NCBI GenBank assembly: GCA_938028765.1
Contig: CALIZF010000066.1
Span: forward strand, 1 to 56,402
Source of the DNA: an uncultured Paracoccaceae bacterium
Lineage (GTDB): Bacteria; Pseudomonadota; Alphaproteobacteria; Rhodobacterales; Rhodobacteraceae
DNA length: 56,402 nt
Direction: 5' to 3'
In this document: positions 17,391 to 26,583 of the stretch, piece after piece
Layout: each line of letters opens with the position of its first letter
Position numbering within the stretch: position 1 is the stretch's first letter
The notes under the pieces: generated by a model
The model's database searches: none
What the model was told of the DNA's origin: nothing
What the model saw: only the letters and a program-made list of their open reading frames with translations
Position numbers and translations under genes: made by a program

Positions 17391-18152
17391 TCAGGCCGGC
17401 CGCACCGGAATGCCGGCCGCGGCCATCGCCGCCTTCGCCTCGAATATCGTGAAGGTGCCGAAATGGAAGATCGAGGCGGCCAGCACCGCCGCGGCATGGC
17501 CTTCCGTTACCGCCTCGACGAGGTGGTCGAGGCTGCCCGCGCCGCCCGAGGCGATCACCGGCACGGGCACCGCATCGGCCACGGCGCGCGTCAGGGGCAG
17601 GTTGAACCCCGCGCCCGTCCCGTCGCGGTCCATCGAGGTCAGAAGGATCTCGCCCGCGCCTTTCGCCGCCACCGTGCGGGCGAAATCGACTGCGTCGATG
17701 CCGGTCGCGCGCCGGCCGCCGTGGGTGAAGATCTCCCACCGGCCGGGCGCCACGGTGCGGGCGTCGATCGCGACCACGATGCACTGCGCCCCGAAAACGT
17801 CGGCCGCGCGGGCGACGACATCGGGGTCGGCGACGGCGGCCGAGTTGAAGCTGACCTTGTCGGCGCCCGCGCGCAGCAGGGCGCGCACGTCCGCCACCGT
17901 GCGCACGCCGCCCCCCACGGTCAGCGGCATGAAGCAGCGTTCGGCCGTCCGGGCGACAAGGTCGAACATCGTGCCGCGGTTCTCGTGCGTTGCGTGGATA
18001 TCGAGGAAGGCAAGCTCGTCCGCCCCCGCCGCGTCATAGGCCGCCGCCGCCTCGACCGGGTCGCCGGCGTCGCGCAGGTTGACGAAGTTCACGCCCTTGA
18101 CCACGCGCCCGTCGGCGACGTCGAGGCAGGGGATGATGCGGGTCTTGAGCAT
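17391..18152 (-). CDS. hisF: Imidazole glycerol phosphate synthase cyclase subunit
   Basis: A 253-residue (beta/alpha)8 barrel that starts [23 protein letters not shown]. The catalytic Asp in CLDV (Asp11) and the second Asp in VAIDART (near 130) are present, with both phosphate-binding halves (TVGGGVRT and ASGGAGS). It cyclises PRFAR with ammonia delivered by HisH, which is not in this window. Middle gene of the hisAFE set. Confidence 0.98.
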   Translation of the reverse strand: MLKTRIIPCLDVADGRVVKGVNFVNLRDAGDPVEAAAAYDAAGADELAFLDIHATHENRGTMFDLVARTAERCFMPLTVGGGVRTVADVRALLRAGADKVSFNSAAVADPDVVARAADVFGAQCIVVAIDARTVAPGRWEIFTHGGRRATGIDAVDFARTVAAKGAGEILLTSMDRDGTGAGFNLPLTRAVADAVPVPVIASGGAGSLDHLVEAVTEGHAAAVLAASIFHFGTFTIFEAKAAMAAAGIPVRPA

Positions 18153-18191
18153 GGGGGCGTGATACGCCCCCCGCGCGCCGGGCGGAAGGGG

Positions 18192-18908
18192 TCAGCCGAG
18201 CGCGGCCAGCGCCGCCTTCAGGTCCAGCGCCCCTTCGTAGAGCGCCCGGCCCGAGATCGCGCCTGCCACGACGCCGGTATCCCGCAGCGCGAGGAGATCG
18301 GCGAGCGAGGCGACCCCGCCCGAGGCGATGACCGGGATCGCCACCGCGCGGGCGAGTGCGGCGGTGGCGGCGACGTTCGGGCCCTGCATCGCGCCGTCGC
18401 GGTCGATGTCGGTGTAGATCAGCGCGGCCACGCCCGCGTCCTCGAAGCGGCGGGCAAGGTCGGCGGCGCCGATGTCTGTCACTTCGGCCCAGCCGCGGGT
18501 GGCGACGCGGCCGCCCTTCGCGTCGATGCCGACGGCGATCCGCCCGGGGAAGGCGCGCGCGGCCTCGCGCACCAGGGCGGGTTTTTCGACCGCGACCGTG
18601 CCGAGGATCACCCGCGCGACGCCGCGCGCGAGCCAGCCCTCCACCGTCGCCATGTCGCGGATCCCGCCGCCGAGCTGGCAGGGCACCGTCACCGCTGACA
18701 GGATCGCGGCCACCGCCCCGGCGTTCGCGGGCCGCCCCGCGAAGGCGCCGTCGAGGTCCACGAGGTGCAGCCAGCGGCAGCCCGCGGCCGCAAAGGCCGC
18801 CGCCTGCGCCGCCGGATCCTCGCCGAAGACCGTCGCCGCGTTCATGTCGCCGCGCAGAAGCCGCACGCAGCGGCCTTCCTTGAGGTCGATGGCGGGGTAG
18901 AGGATCAT
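18192..18908 (-). CDS. hisA: Phosphoribosylformimino-5-aminoimidazole carboxamide ribotide isomerase
   Basis: A 238-residue barrel enzyme paralogous to HisF, starting [18 protein letters not shown] with the catalytic Asp8, and [10 protein letters not shown] with the second Asp later. It carries out the fourth-step isomerisation of histidine synthesis. First gene of the hisA-hisF-hisE run seen here; a divergent CPBP gene lies upstream, so the promoter must be in the 65-bp gap at 18909-18973. Confidence 0.97.
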   Translation of the reverse strand: MILYPAIDLKEGRCVRLLRGDMNAATVFGEDPAAQAAAFAAAGCRWLHLVDLDGAFAGRPANAGAVAAILSAVTVPCQLGGGIRDMATVEGWLARGVARVILGTVAVEKPALVREAARAFPGRIAVGIDAKGGRVATRGWAEVTDIGAADLARRFEDAGVAALIYTDIDRDGAMQGPNVAATAALARAVAIPVIASGGVASLADLLALRDTGVVAGAISGRALYEGALDLKAALAALG

Positions 18909-18973
18909 GCGCCGTCTCCGTTCCGTTGCGCGCAACTGGCATCCTCGGAACGTGGACTCAAGAGGGCGCGGGC

Positions 18974-19783
18974 ATGGTGCGACGGCAGATCCGGCGCGAG
19001 GCGGCGGCGTTCGGGGCAATCGCCTTCGGGCTCGCCTGGGGTTGGGCCGGAGCCCTGATCGCGGCGGGGGCCGAGGTCCGGGCAGGGGCGCTGCCCACGC
19101 ATTTCCCCGCGCTCGCCGCGCCGCTGGCCGCCGCGCTGATCCTCGCGGCGCGGGCCGGCGCGCTGCGCGCCTTCCTTGCGCGGCTTGGGCAGGCGCCGCA
19201 GGGCTGGCGCCCCTGGGCGCTCGCGGCCACCCCGCTGCCGGCGCTGGCGCTCGTCTGGGCCTTCGGCGACCCGGCGGGGCTCAGGCTCTATTCGGGGCTG
19301 CCGATCCTGCCCGTCCTGCCCTGGCTGGCGCTCATCCTCGTGGTCAACGGCCTCGGCGAAGAGGCGGGCTGGCGCGGTTACCTTCTGCCGCGCCTGCAGG
19401 CGCTCTGGGGTGCGCGGGCGGGAACTCTGGCGACAGGGGCGGTCTGGGCGGTCTGGCATGCGCCGTTCTTCGCGCTGGTGGCGACCTATCGCGCGATGGA
19501 CCCTGTGACGATCCTGTTCGGCTTCGGCATCGGCATCCTTGCAGGGGCCTGCGTGCTTGCGCATCTTGCCGCGCTGGCGCGCGGCGGGGTGGCGCTTGCG
19601 GTCCTGTGGCACACGGGGTTCAACCTTGCCACCGCGACCGAGGCGGGCGGGCCGGCGGGGCCGGTGCTGACGGCGGTGGCGATCCTCTGGGCGCTCTGGC
19701 TGTTGCGGTATCCCGCCGCGATGGCGGTGCCCGGCCCCGACGCAACGGCGCCCTTGCCCGAATCGCACGGCCCGCGACACTGA
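18974..19783 (+). CDS. CPBP-family intramembrane glutamic endopeptidase
   Basis: A 269-residue membrane protein with about eight hydrophobic segments and the three CPBP (Abi/CAAX protease-like) motifs in order: [22 protein letters not shown] and LWHTGFNLA. The paired Glu and the two His residues are the expected catalytic set. Relatives process prenylated proteins in eukaryotes and have varied, often unknown roles in bacteria. The ATG at 18974 follows AGAGGG. Divergent from hisA. Confidence 0.88.
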   Translation: MVRRQIRREAAAFGAIAFGLAWGWAGALIAAGAEVRAGALPTHFPALAAPLAAALILAARAGALRAFLARLGQAPQGWRPWALAATPLPALALVWAFGDPAGLRLYSGLPILPVLPWLALILVVNGLGEEAGWRGYLLPRLQALWGARAGTLATGAVWAVWHAPFFALVATYRAMDPVTILFGFGIGILAGACVLAHLAALARGGVALAVLWHTGFNLATATEAGGPAGPVLTAVAILWALWLLRYPAAMAVPGPDATAPLPESHGPRH

Positions 19784-19807
19784 CACAGCCAACCGGGAGG
19801 GAGCCCC

Positions 19808-20188
19808 ATGTTCCGCGTCACCATCGCCGCCCTGATCCTCGCCGCCGCGCCGGCCTTCGCCGACCCCGTGCTGGGGGTCTGGCGGACGCAGCCCGACGAC
19901 GGCGCCTATGCCCACGTCACGATGGCGCCCTGCGGGTCTGCGATCTGCGGCAAGATCACCCGCACCTTCAACGCCAGCGGCGAATACAAGTCGCCGAACC
20001 TCGGCAAGACGCTTGTCATCGACATGAAACCGCAGGGCGGCGGGCGCTATGCCGGGCAGGTCTGGCGCCCCTCGAACGACAAGATCTACACCGGAAAAAT
20101 AGACCTGTCGGGCGATACGCTGAAGCTTGCCGGTTGCGTGGCCGGCGGGCTGATCTGCTCCAGCCAGACCTGGACGCGCGTGAAGTGA
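19808..20188 (+). CDS. Exported DUF2147 family protein
   Basis: A 126-residue secreted protein: signal peptide MFRVTIAALILAAAPAFA, then a DUF2147-like lipocalin-type domain with DPVLGVWRTQPDDG, YAGQVWRPSNDKIYTGKI and four Cys residues in two pairs (GSAICG region and GCVAGGLIC), likely disulfide-bonded in the periplasm. A good GGGAGGG ribosome site precedes the ATG. It follows the CPBP gene by 24 bp and may be cotranscribed. The function of the family is unknown. Confidence 0.85.
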   Translation: MFRVTIAALILAAAPAFADPVLGVWRTQPDDGAYAHVTMAPCGSAICGKITRTFNASGEYKSPNLGKTLVIDMKPQGGGRYAGQVWRPSNDKIYTGKIDLSGDTLKLAGCVAGGLICSSQTWTRVK

Positions 20189-20291
20189 CGCCGCGCGCGG
20201 CCCGGCCCGCGACGCGGTTGCCCGTCGCTGCTTGAACCCGCCGCCCCCCGCTGCAATAGCGGGCACCGGCGGGGCGGGCGGAGGCGGCGCG

Positions 20292-21209
20292 ATGCAGGGA
20301 ACCGCACGGATCGCGGGCATGACCGGGCGCGACGTCGGGCGGCTTCTGCTGCTGGCGCTGATCTGGGGTGGCTCGTTCTACCTGATCGCGGTCGCGGTGC
20401 CGCATGTGCCGGCGCTGACGATCGTGGTTCTGCGGTGCGCGATCGGCGCGGCCGTGCTGGCCGCGGTGCTGGGGCCGTCGCGCCTGCCGCGGGGCGCGCG
20501 GGCCTGGGTGGGCCTTGCGGCGCTCGGCCTCGTCAATACCGCCTTGCCCTTCGTGCTGATCGTGACGGCGCAGCAGAGCCTGCCCTCGAGCCTCGCCGCG
20601 ATCCTGAATGCGACGACGCCCCTCTTCACCGTTGCGGTCGCGCAGGTCGCCACACGCGACGAACGCGCCACGCCGGCCCGGATCGCGGGCGTCGCGGTCG
20701 GCTTCGCCGGCGTCGCGGTGATGCTGGGCGGGGCGGTCGTGGCGGGCGGCGGCGGATCGGCGCTGCCCTACCTGCTCAGCCTCGCTGCGGCGGCCTGCTA
20801 TGCCATGGGCAGCGTCGGCGCGCGGCGGCTGGCCGCGCGGCTTGCCGATCCGAACGCGCTGGCCTTCGGGCAGCTCTTCGTCGCAGCGGTCGCGCTGGCG
20901 CCGTTGATGGCGGCGGTGGACCGGCCGTGGACGCTGCCGGTTCCGCCGGTCGGGGTCGTGGCGGCGCTGGCGGCCCTGGGGCTGGTGTGCACGGGCTTTG
21001 CCTACATGCTCTACTTCCGCATCCTCGCCGCGGCGGGGGCGACGGCGGTGTCCACCGTCACCTTCCTCGTGCCGGTCAGCGCGATCCTTCTCGGCGTGAT
21101 CCTCCTCGACGAGCGGCTCGAGGCGCGGCATGTCGCCGGCTTCGCCCTGATCGCCGCGGGACTGGCGCTGATCGACGGGCGGGTGCTGCGGCGCGCAGGC
21201 GGCGGGTGA
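20292..21209 (+). CDS. EamA/DMT-family transporter
   Basis: A 305-residue membrane protein with ten predicted helices arranged as two EamA repeats (about 15-145 and 165-300). GRLLLLALIWGGSFYLIAVAV opens the first repeat, and LVPVSAILLGVILLDERLEARHVAGFALIAAGLALI is the classic end of the second. It probably exports a metabolite or amino acid; the substrate is not inferable. The ATG at 20292 follows GGCGGAGGCGGCGCG; a second ATG at 20319 is possible. Convergent with selD. Confidence 0.9.
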   Translation: MQGTARIAGMTGRDVGRLLLLALIWGGSFYLIAVAVPHVPALTIVVLRCAIGAAVLAAVLGPSRLPRGARAWVGLAALGLVNTALPFVLIVTAQQSLPSSLAAILNATTPLFTVAVAQVATRDERATPARIAGVAVGFAGVAVMLGGAVVAGGGGSALPYLLSLAAAACYAMGSVGARRLAARLADPNALAFGQLFVAAVALAPLMAAVDRPWTLPVPPVGVVAALAALGLVCTGFAYMLYFRILAAAGATAVSTVTFLVPVSAILLGVILLDERLEARHVAGFALIAAGLALIDGRVLRRAGGG

Positions 21210-21232
21210 CGGCCTGCAGGTGACGGCCTGCG
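21205..21232. repeat. 14-bp tandem duplication over a stop codon
   Basis: GGTGACGGCCTGC(A/G) occurs twice head to tail. The first copy contains the TGA stop of the EamA transporter gene. It lies in the short convergent gap before the selD fusion gene and appears to be a small slippage duplication. Confidence 0.85.
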
Positions 21233-21252
21233 CGGCGGACCGGGGGCGCCGG

Positions 21253-23433
21253 TCACGCCAGCCGGATCGCCGGCGGCCCCTCGGTGCAGGTCCCGATCGC
21301 CGCTGCCGGCTCGCCGAGCGCGCGCAGCGCGGCCAGCAGCGACGGCGCGGCGCCGGCCTGCACCGCGGCGAGGAACCCGCCCGCCGTCTGGGGGTCGTGC
21401 AGCAGCACGGCGGCGGGGGCGTCTGCCGCGTGCGGGCCGAGGTCGATCCTGCCGAGGGCGGCGGCCCGGTTCGCTGGCCAGAGGGTGGACCGGACGCCGG
21501 CCGCGGCGAGCGCCGCGGCGCCGGGCAGCAGCGGCACTGCGGCAAGGTCCAGCACCGCGGCGCAGCCCGCGGCGTCGAGCAGCGCCAGAAGGTGCCCGGC
21601 AAGACCGAACCCCGTCACGTCGGTCAGCGCCGTGGCCTCGGGCGACAGCGCGGCGGCCGCGGCCCCGCCGGGCCGCAGCATCAGGTCGAGCGCGGCCGCC
21701 ACGGCCTCGCCCGTGATCAGGCCGGAAACCCGCGTCCCGGCCATTGCCGCGGCGAAGACCGTCCCCGACCCGATCGGGCGGGTCAGGATCAGCACGTCGC
21801 CCGGCCGCGCGCCGCCCTGCGGCAAGGCCCGGGCGGCAAGGCCGGTCACGGCGAGGCCGAAGGTCGCCTCGGCCCCCTCGGCCGTATGGCCGCCGACGAG
21901 GTCGGCCCCCGCCGCGCGCAGGACGGCGGCGGCGCCCGCCGCGGCCTCGGCCACCGTCCGGGCCTGCAGCGCGGGCGATAGCGGCGGCAGCACCAGCGAC
22001 AGAAGACCTGCCTGCGGCGCCGCCCCCATGGCCCATACGTCGCCGAGTGCATGCAGCGCGGCGATCCGGGCCATGGTGAAAGGATCGTCCACCAGCGGGC
22101 GCAGGTGATCGACGGTGATCGCCTGCACGCCGGCCGCGTGGGCCAGCAGCGCCGCGTCGTCGCCGGCCCCGCGCAGCACGTCGGGGCGCTGCGGCGGCGG
22201 CAGCGCGGCCAGCCCGCCCGCCAGCGCCCCCGGCCCGACCTTGGCCCCGCAGCCGCCGCACAGCGGCTGGTCCGCCCCCGCCCCCGCGGCCTGTTCCCCC
22301 GCCGCCGCCATCGGCTGAAGGTCGGCGAAGCGGCGCATGAAGCGCCGGTCGATCCGGTCCTTCCAGGCCCAGGCCCATGCGCCTGCCGCCGCCAACCCCG
22401 ACCGGTCGGCCACCGCCGCCCGCCCGCCGAGCGCGAGCAGCCGCAGATAGTCGCGCTGCGGCCGGAACCGGCGCAGCGGCCCGCCCTGCGCCGCCGCGGC
22501 GAGGTTGTGCGCCAGCACCGGGGCCGCGCGCACCGCAAAGACCCCGGCCTTGGGCCGCGGCGCATGGTCGAGATGCGCGCAGTCGCCGGCCGCGAACACC
22601 CCGGGATCGGACGCCTGAAGCGTCGGCCCGACCCGCACGAAACCGTCCGTTAGGGCAAGGCCGGTCCCTGCCAGCCAGGCCTGCGGCCGCGCCCCGGCCG
22701 CGCCGATGACGAAGGCGGCCGGCACCTCGCGGCCGTCGGCCAGGAGTACGCCCGCCTCTGTCACCGCGGCGGGATCGGACCCGGTCAGCACCGACACCCC
22801 CAGCCGCCGCGCTGCCGCAAGAATCCGCCGCCGCGCCGCCGGCCCGAGGCCGGGCAGCACCGCCGCGCCGCGCTCGATCACCGACACGCGCGCCCCGCGG
22901 CCCAGCCGGTGCGCCGCGGCCAGCGCAAGCTCCATGCCCGCCGCGCCGCCCCCGATCACCGCCACCTCGGCAGAGGCGCGCCCGGCCGCCGCCGCCGCCA
23001 CGAACGCCTGCCAGCGTTCGGCCAGCGCGCCGAGCGGCTTGGCCGGCACCGCATGGGCGGCAAAGCCGGGCAGGTCCGGCATCGCCGACGTGATGCCGAT
23101 GTCGAGCGACAGCGTGTCGAAGGCGACCGGCGGCCGCCCGGCCACCGCGACGGTGCGGGCGGCCAGATCTACCCCCTCGACCGCGCCGGCGATCAGCCGC
23201 GCCCCCGCCATGCGGCACAGCCGGTCGAGGTCGATCGTCAGATCCTCGCGCGCATAGTGCCCGGCGATCAGGCCCGGCAGCATCCCCGAATAGGGCGCCG
23301 TCGGGCCGGGGTTGATCAGGGTGACGCGCAGGCCCGGCGGCGGCCGCATCGCCCACATCCGGAGGACCAGCGCATGGGTGTGCCCGCCGCCCGCCAGCAC
23401 CGCGTCGTGCGTGAGGGGCGGTGCGCGGCGCAT
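21253..23433 (-). CDS. selD: FAD-dependent oxidoreductase fused to selenide, water dikinase
   Basis: A 726-residue fusion. Residues 8-365 form an NDH-2-like pyridine nucleotide-disulfide oxidoreductase, with a GGGHTH dinucleotide motif near the start, VAVIGGGAAGMELA at 157-170 and the FAD-binding GVFAAGDCAH at 278-287. Residues about 388-726 are selenophosphate synthetase with the active-site loop GGCGAK (Cys395, Lys398), GDDAALL and LHALGDVWAMGAAP. The catalytic residue is Cys, coded TGC, so no Sec codon is needed. It makes selenophosphate for Sec-tRNA or selenouridine; the fused domain may supply reduced selenium, a known but not fully understood arrangement. Its ATG overlaps the flavin reductase stop (TGATG). 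Confidence 0.94.
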   Translation of the reverse strand: MRRAPPLTHDAVLAGGGHTHALVLRMWAMRPPPGLRVTLINPGPTAPYSGMLPGLIAGHYAREDLTIDLDRLCRMAGARLIAGAVEGVDLAARTVAVAGRPPVAFDTLSLDIGITSAMPDLPGFAAHAVPAKPLGALAERWQAFVAAAAAGRASAEVAVIGGGAAGMELALAAAHRLGRGARVSVIERGAAVLPGLGPAARRRILAAARRLGVSVLTGSDPAAVTEAGVLLADGREVPAAFVIGAAGARPQAWLAGTGLALTDGFVRVGPTLQASDPGVFAAGDCAHLDHAPRPKAGVFAVRAAPVLAHNLAAAAQGGPLRRFRPQRDYLRLLALGGRAAVADRSGLAAAGAWAWAWKDRIDRRFMRRFADLQPMAAAGEQAAGAGADQPLCGGCGAKVGPGALAGGLAALPPPQRPDVLRGAGDDAALLAHAAGVQAITVDHLRPLVDDPFTMARIAALHALGDVWAMGAAPQAGLLSLVLPPLSPALQARTVAEAAAGAAAVLRAAGADLVGGHTAEGAEATFGLAVTGLAARALPQGGARPGDVLILTRPIGSGTVFAAAMAGTRVSGLITGEAVAAALDLMLRPGGAAAAALSPEATALTDVTGFGLAGHLLALLDAAGCAAVLDLAAVPLLPGAAALAAAGVRSTLWPANRAAALGRIDLGPHAADAPAAVLLHDPQTAGGFLAAVQAGAAPSLLAALRALGEPAAAIGTCTEGPPAIRLA

Positions 23434-24038
23434 CAGGCGTCTCCGGGGCGGCGCAGCTCGAACACCGCGTCGATGCTGGCGTAGTCGTGGTAGCCCAGCC
23501 GCGCAAGCGGACGGAACCGCGTCACGTCGAACCGGCCGTCCACGAGGCAGTCGTCGCGCAGGTGGATGCCCGTCACCCGGCCGAACACTGCGACATTGTC
23601 GCGCCCCTCGAGCGTCACGATCTGCGTCACCACGCATTCGAGCGACGCGGGCGCATCAGCCACCCGCGGGCAGGGGATGGTCACGCATTCCGCCTTCGCC
23701 GCCCCCGCGCGGGCGAATTCGTCCACCCCGGCAGGGAACATCTCGGAAGTGGCGTTCATCACCGCGCGGGCGGCGTAGGCGACGATGTTCACGCAGAACA
23801 CGCCCGATTCCCGCGCCTGTGCGGCGCTGTCCTTGCCGCCCGTCCGGTCGGGCTTGCGGCTGGTCGAGGCGAACATCACCTGCGGCGGCACATAGGCGAC
23901 CGCGTTGAAGAACGAATAGGGCGCGAGGTTGTCGCCAAGCGCGCCGCGGGTGGCGATCCAGCCGATCGGGCGGGGTGTCACGATGGCATTGAACGGGTTG
24001 TGTGGCAGGCCGTGGCCCGCCTCGGGGCGGTAGAACAT
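23433..24038 (-). CDS. Flavin reductase-like (split-barrel FMN-binding) protein
   Basis: A 201-residue protein of the flavoredoxin/flavin reductase family. TPRPIGWIATRG near 21-32, NLAPYSFFNAVAYVPPQVMFAS, and a later VFGRVTGIHLRDDCLVDGRFD are typical of FMN-binding split-barrel proteins. It likely binds FMN and reduces it or a small substrate with NAD(P)H. A strong AGGGAGGCG site precedes the ATG. It is translationally coupled to the downstream FAD-SelD fusion, which hints at a shared redox role. Confidence 0.88.
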   Translation of the reverse strand: MFYRPEAGHGLPHNPFNAIVTPRPIGWIATRGALGDNLAPYSFFNAVAYVPPQVMFASTSRKPDRTGGKDSAAQARESGVFCVNIVAYAARAVMNATSEMFPAGVDEFARAGAAKAECVTIPCPRVADAPASLECVVTQIVTLEGRDNVAVFGRVTGIHLRDDCLVDGRFDVTRFRPLARLGYHDYASIDAVFELRRPGDA

Positions 24039-24113
24039 CGCGCCTCCCTGTCGTTTGCCCTCGCGCAGGCTGCGTGCTAGGCGGCGGCGCGAGGCAAGGC
24101 AAGGGCGCGGGCG

Positions 24114-24602
24114 ATGTTCCACCTCGCGGAAGAGACCGAGGCGGACTGGTGGGACGTCGAGGCGCTTTACGATCTGTGCTTCGCACCGGGGCGCGAGGCG
24201 CTGTCGTCCTACCGCCTGCGCGAGGGCGTGCCGAAGGTTGCCCCCCTCTGCCTGACGCTGCGCGACGGCGAGGGGATCCTCGTCGGCGCGATCCGCTACT
24301 GGCCGGTCAAGGTCGGCGGGCAGGACACCCTGCTTCTCGGCCCGGTCGCGGTCCACCCCACGCACCAGGGCGAGGGGCTCGGGGGCCTTCTGATCACCGA
24401 AAGCCTGGCCGAGGCGCGGCGTCTAGGCTGGGGGCGGGTGCTGCTGGTCGGCGATGCGCCCTACTACCGCCGGTTCGGCTTCACAAGGCGCGAGGGCGTG
24501 CTGATGCCGCCGCCGACCAACCCCGATCGGATCCTCGGCCTCGAGCTGCGCAAGGGCGCCTGGGACGGCGTCGCGGGGCCGGTGACGAAGGCGCTGCCCT
24601 GA
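24114..24602 (+). CDS. GNAT-family N-acetyltransferase (YhbS-like)
   Basis: A 162-residue acetyltransferase with motif A at LLLGPVAVHPTHQGEGLGGLLI (about 75-95), the acetyl-CoA pyrophosphate loop, and a later GDAPYYRRFGFTR that is typical of the YhbS subgroup. The acceptor is unknown. It is divergent from the flavin reductase gene and followed at 38 bp by the EcsC gene. Confidence 0.88.
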   Translation: MFHLAEETEADWWDVEALYDLCFAPGREALSSYRLREGVPKVAPLCLTLRDGEGILVGAIRYWPVKVGGQDTLLLGPVAVHPTHQGEGLGGLLITESLAEARRLGWGRVLLVGDAPYYRRFGFTRREGVLMPPPTNPDRILGLELRKGAWDGVAGPVTKALP

Positions 24603-24640
24603 CGCTTGCGCGGGCGCGTTGCGCGCCCCACATCGTGACC

Positions 24641-25402
24641 ATGGATCAGATGCCCGCCCTGCGAACCGCCGATCCGCCGCCTGCCGCGGTCGATGCCCTG
24701 GCGCGCCGCTATCACCGCGCGCAGCGGGGCGCCGTGGCGGTGCTGACGGCGCTTGGCACGACGCTGGAAAGGCAGATGTCCGCACTGCCCGCAGGCATCC
24801 AGGCACGGATCGAGGCCGCCGTGGCCGCGGCGCTGGACCGCGCCTATGGCGTGGCGCGGGCGACCGGCGACCGCCCGCTGGGGCAGGCCAACGTCGCCGC
24901 GGCGACCGTTGCGGGGGCGGTAGGGGGCGCGGGCGGCCTCGCCACGGCGCTGGCCGAACTGCCGGTCACTGTCACGCTGATGCTGCGCGCGATCCAGGAA
25001 GAGGCACGCGCGCAGGGGTTCGACCCCGACGATCCCGCGATCCGGCGCGAGGCTCTGCGCGTCTTCGCCGCAGGCAGCCCGCTTGCCCGAGACGACGGGG
25101 CGAACACCGCTTTCATCGGCGCGCGGCTGACGCTGACCGGGCCCGCGGTGCACCGGATGATCGCCGCCGTCGCGCCCCGGATCGCCGCGGCCCTCGGCCC
25201 GAAGGTCGCCGCGCAGGCGATCCCGGTGCTGGGGGCGGCGACAGGCGCTGCGGTCAACGCGGCCTACATGGCCTGGTTCCGCGACCTTGCGGCGGTGCGG
25301 TTCGGCCTGCTGCGCCTCGCGATGGCGCACGACCCTGATCGCGTCCTGTCGGCCTTCCGCGCCGCCGTGGACGCCCCCGCGCTGCGGCGCGCGGGCGGCT
25401 GA
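24641..25402 (+). CDS. EcsC family protein
   Basis: A 253-residue Ala-rich helical protein resembling the EcsC family: VDALARRYHRAQRGAVAVL near the start, an AAATVAGAVGGAGGLATALAELPVTVTLMLRAIQEEA segment with a weakly hydrophobic glycine-rich helix pair, and FIGARLTLTG later. EcsC-like proteins are membrane-associated and of unclear function, named after a B. subtilis ABC transporter operon. The start is either the ATG at 24641 or one at 24650. Convergent with the next small gene, 4 bp apart. Confidence 0.8.
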   Translation: MDQMPALRTADPPPAAVDALARRYHRAQRGAVAVLTALGTTLERQMSALPAGIQARIEAAVAAALDRAYGVARATGDRPLGQANVAAATVAGAVGGAGGLATALAELPVTVTLMLRAIQEEARAQGFDPDDPAIRREALRVFAAGSPLARDDGANTAFIGARLTLTGPAVHRMIAAVAPRIAAALGPKVAAQAIPVLGAATGAAVNAAYMAWFRDLAAVRFGLLRLAMAHDPDRVLSAFRAAVDAPALRRAGG

Positions 25403-25406
25403 CGCT

Positions 25407-25646
25407 TCAGCCGCCGGCACCCTTCCGCCGGTAGACGCCTTCGGGCAGGTTCAGCGCGGCGGCCAGATCCTTGACCTGCGCGTGCGACAGGGTGATGCGC
25501 ACCACCTCGTCGGTCTGGGGGTCGAGCTGTTCGAGCACCACGCAGTCCTCGAACGCAAGCACGGTCACGTCCTCCTGCAGCGGCGCCTCGCCCTCGTCCA
25601 CAAGGGTGATCACGGTCGCGTCGAAATCGTGCTCGATGGTGAACAT
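25407..25646 (-). CDS. Conserved hypothetical small acidic protein
   Basis: A 79-residue acidic protein, MFTIEHDFDATVITLVDEG..., with a C-terminal basic tail (YRRKGAGG). No family motif is recognised. The coding call rests on a good GGAGG ribosome site before the ATG, codon bias typical of its neighbours, and a sequence that reads as beta-strands followed by a helix (HAQVKDLAAALN). Cytoplasmic. Function unknown. Confidence 0.72.
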   Translation of the reverse strand: MFTIEHDFDATVITLVDEGEAPLQEDVTVLAFEDCVVLEQLDPQTDEVVRITLSHAQVKDLAAALNLPEGVYRRKGAGG

Positions 25647-25807
25647 GGAGGGCCTCCGGGCGCTGCGCGGCTGGCCGATCATCGCACGCGGGGCGCGCGG
25701 GCGGCAGGGGGCCTCACGTTCGCGCGACGGCGCGGCGGCGCGGTGGTGGCGCGGGGCGGCCGGGCCGCTAGACTGAGCCCCGACCGGATCCGAACGAAGG
25801 ACCGCCG

Positions 25808-26518
25808 ATGCGCCGCATCCTGACCGCCCTTGCCGTCCTTCTGCTTGCCGCGGCCTGCGCCGCGCCCCCGCCCCCGCCCCCGCGGCCCGCCGCCCCGGCC
25901 CCGGTCGCGGCGCGTCCGCCGCCTGCGGTCGCCGTGGCGCGGTTCCGCAGCGTGGTTGACCGGGTGGAGCCGGTGGCGCGCAGCGTCTGCCGGGCCGAAT
26001 CGCCGCAGCGCAACTGCGACTTCCAGATCCTCGTGGACACCCGGATGGACCAGCCGGTGAATGCCTTCCAGACGGTGGACCGGGCGGGGCGGCCGGTCAT
26101 CATCTTTACCGCCGCCATGATCCTCGATGCCCGCTCCGAGGACGAGCTTGCCTTCGTCATGGGCCATGAGGCAGGGCATCACATCGCCGGGCACCTCGCG
26201 CGCCAGCGCGACACCGCGGTGGCGACGGCAATCCTTGCGGGCGTGCTGGCGCAGGCCGGCGGCGCGCCGGCAGAGGCGGTGCGGGCGGCGACCGAGGTCG
26301 GCGCGGCGGTCGGCGCGCGGGTCTATTCGCAGGAGTTCGAGCTTGAGGCGGACGTGATCGGCACCGTGATCGCCTTCCGCGCCGGCTACGATGCGGAACG
26401 GGGGGTAGCGGTGTTCGGCCGGCTGCCCGATCCGGGCAACCGGTTCCTCGGCACCCACCCGCCGAACGCGGCCCGCATCGAGGCGGTGCGCGCCACGCTC
26501 GCCCGCCTGCGCCGTTGA
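25808..26518 (+). CDS. M48-family zinc metalloprotease, lipoprotein
   Basis: A 236-residue exported lipoprotein (signal peptide with AAAC, Cys17, then a long Pro-rich linker to about residue 40). The peptidase M48 domain has HEAGH at 120-124 and the third zinc ligand Glu180 in ELEADVIG. THPPNAARIEAVR near the end is typical of periplasmic M48 proteases such as BepA/YfgC and LoiP. It probably takes part in envelope quality control. Its stop codon falls inside an FNR-type box serving the next genes. Confidence 0.92.
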   Translation: MRRILTALAVLLLAAACAAPPPPPPRPAAPAPVAARPPPAVAVARFRSVVDRVEPVARSVCRAESPQRNCDFQILVDTRMDQPVNAFQTVDRAGRPVIIFTAAMILDARSEDELAFVMGHEAGHHIAGHLARQRDTAVATAILAGVLAQAGGAPAEAVRAATEVGAAVGARVYSQEFELEADVIGTVIAFRAGYDAERGVAVFGRLPDPGNRFLGTHPPNAARIEAVRATLARLRR

Positions 26519-26528
26519 CGCAGATCAA
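26515..26528 (+). promoter_or_regulatory. FNR/FnrL-type box
   Basis: TTGACGCAGATCAA matches TTGAT-N4-ATCAA at 9 of 10 fixed positions. Its centre is 62.5 bp upstream of the ATG of the first DUF6455 gene, suitable for activation from a -41.5 site with a leader of about 20 nt. A second box before the usp gene sits at exactly the same distance and shares CAGATCAAGGC. Inferred to give oxygen-limited induction through FnrL. Confidence 0.75.
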
Positions 26529-26583
26529 GGCCGATCGGCGCACCGTGGCGCAGCCTTGCGTCATCACTGGCGGAGGTGCGGCG

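Noticed and set aside
21253-23433. Selenocysteine codon in SelD
   Set aside because: The nucleophile position is TGC (Cys395), with no in-frame TGA at that point.
23588-23602. Second copy of the CGACA-T-TGTCG palindrome seen before the RTX gene
   Set aside because: It lies inside the flavin reductase coding sequence, which suggests that this short palindrome can arise by chance.
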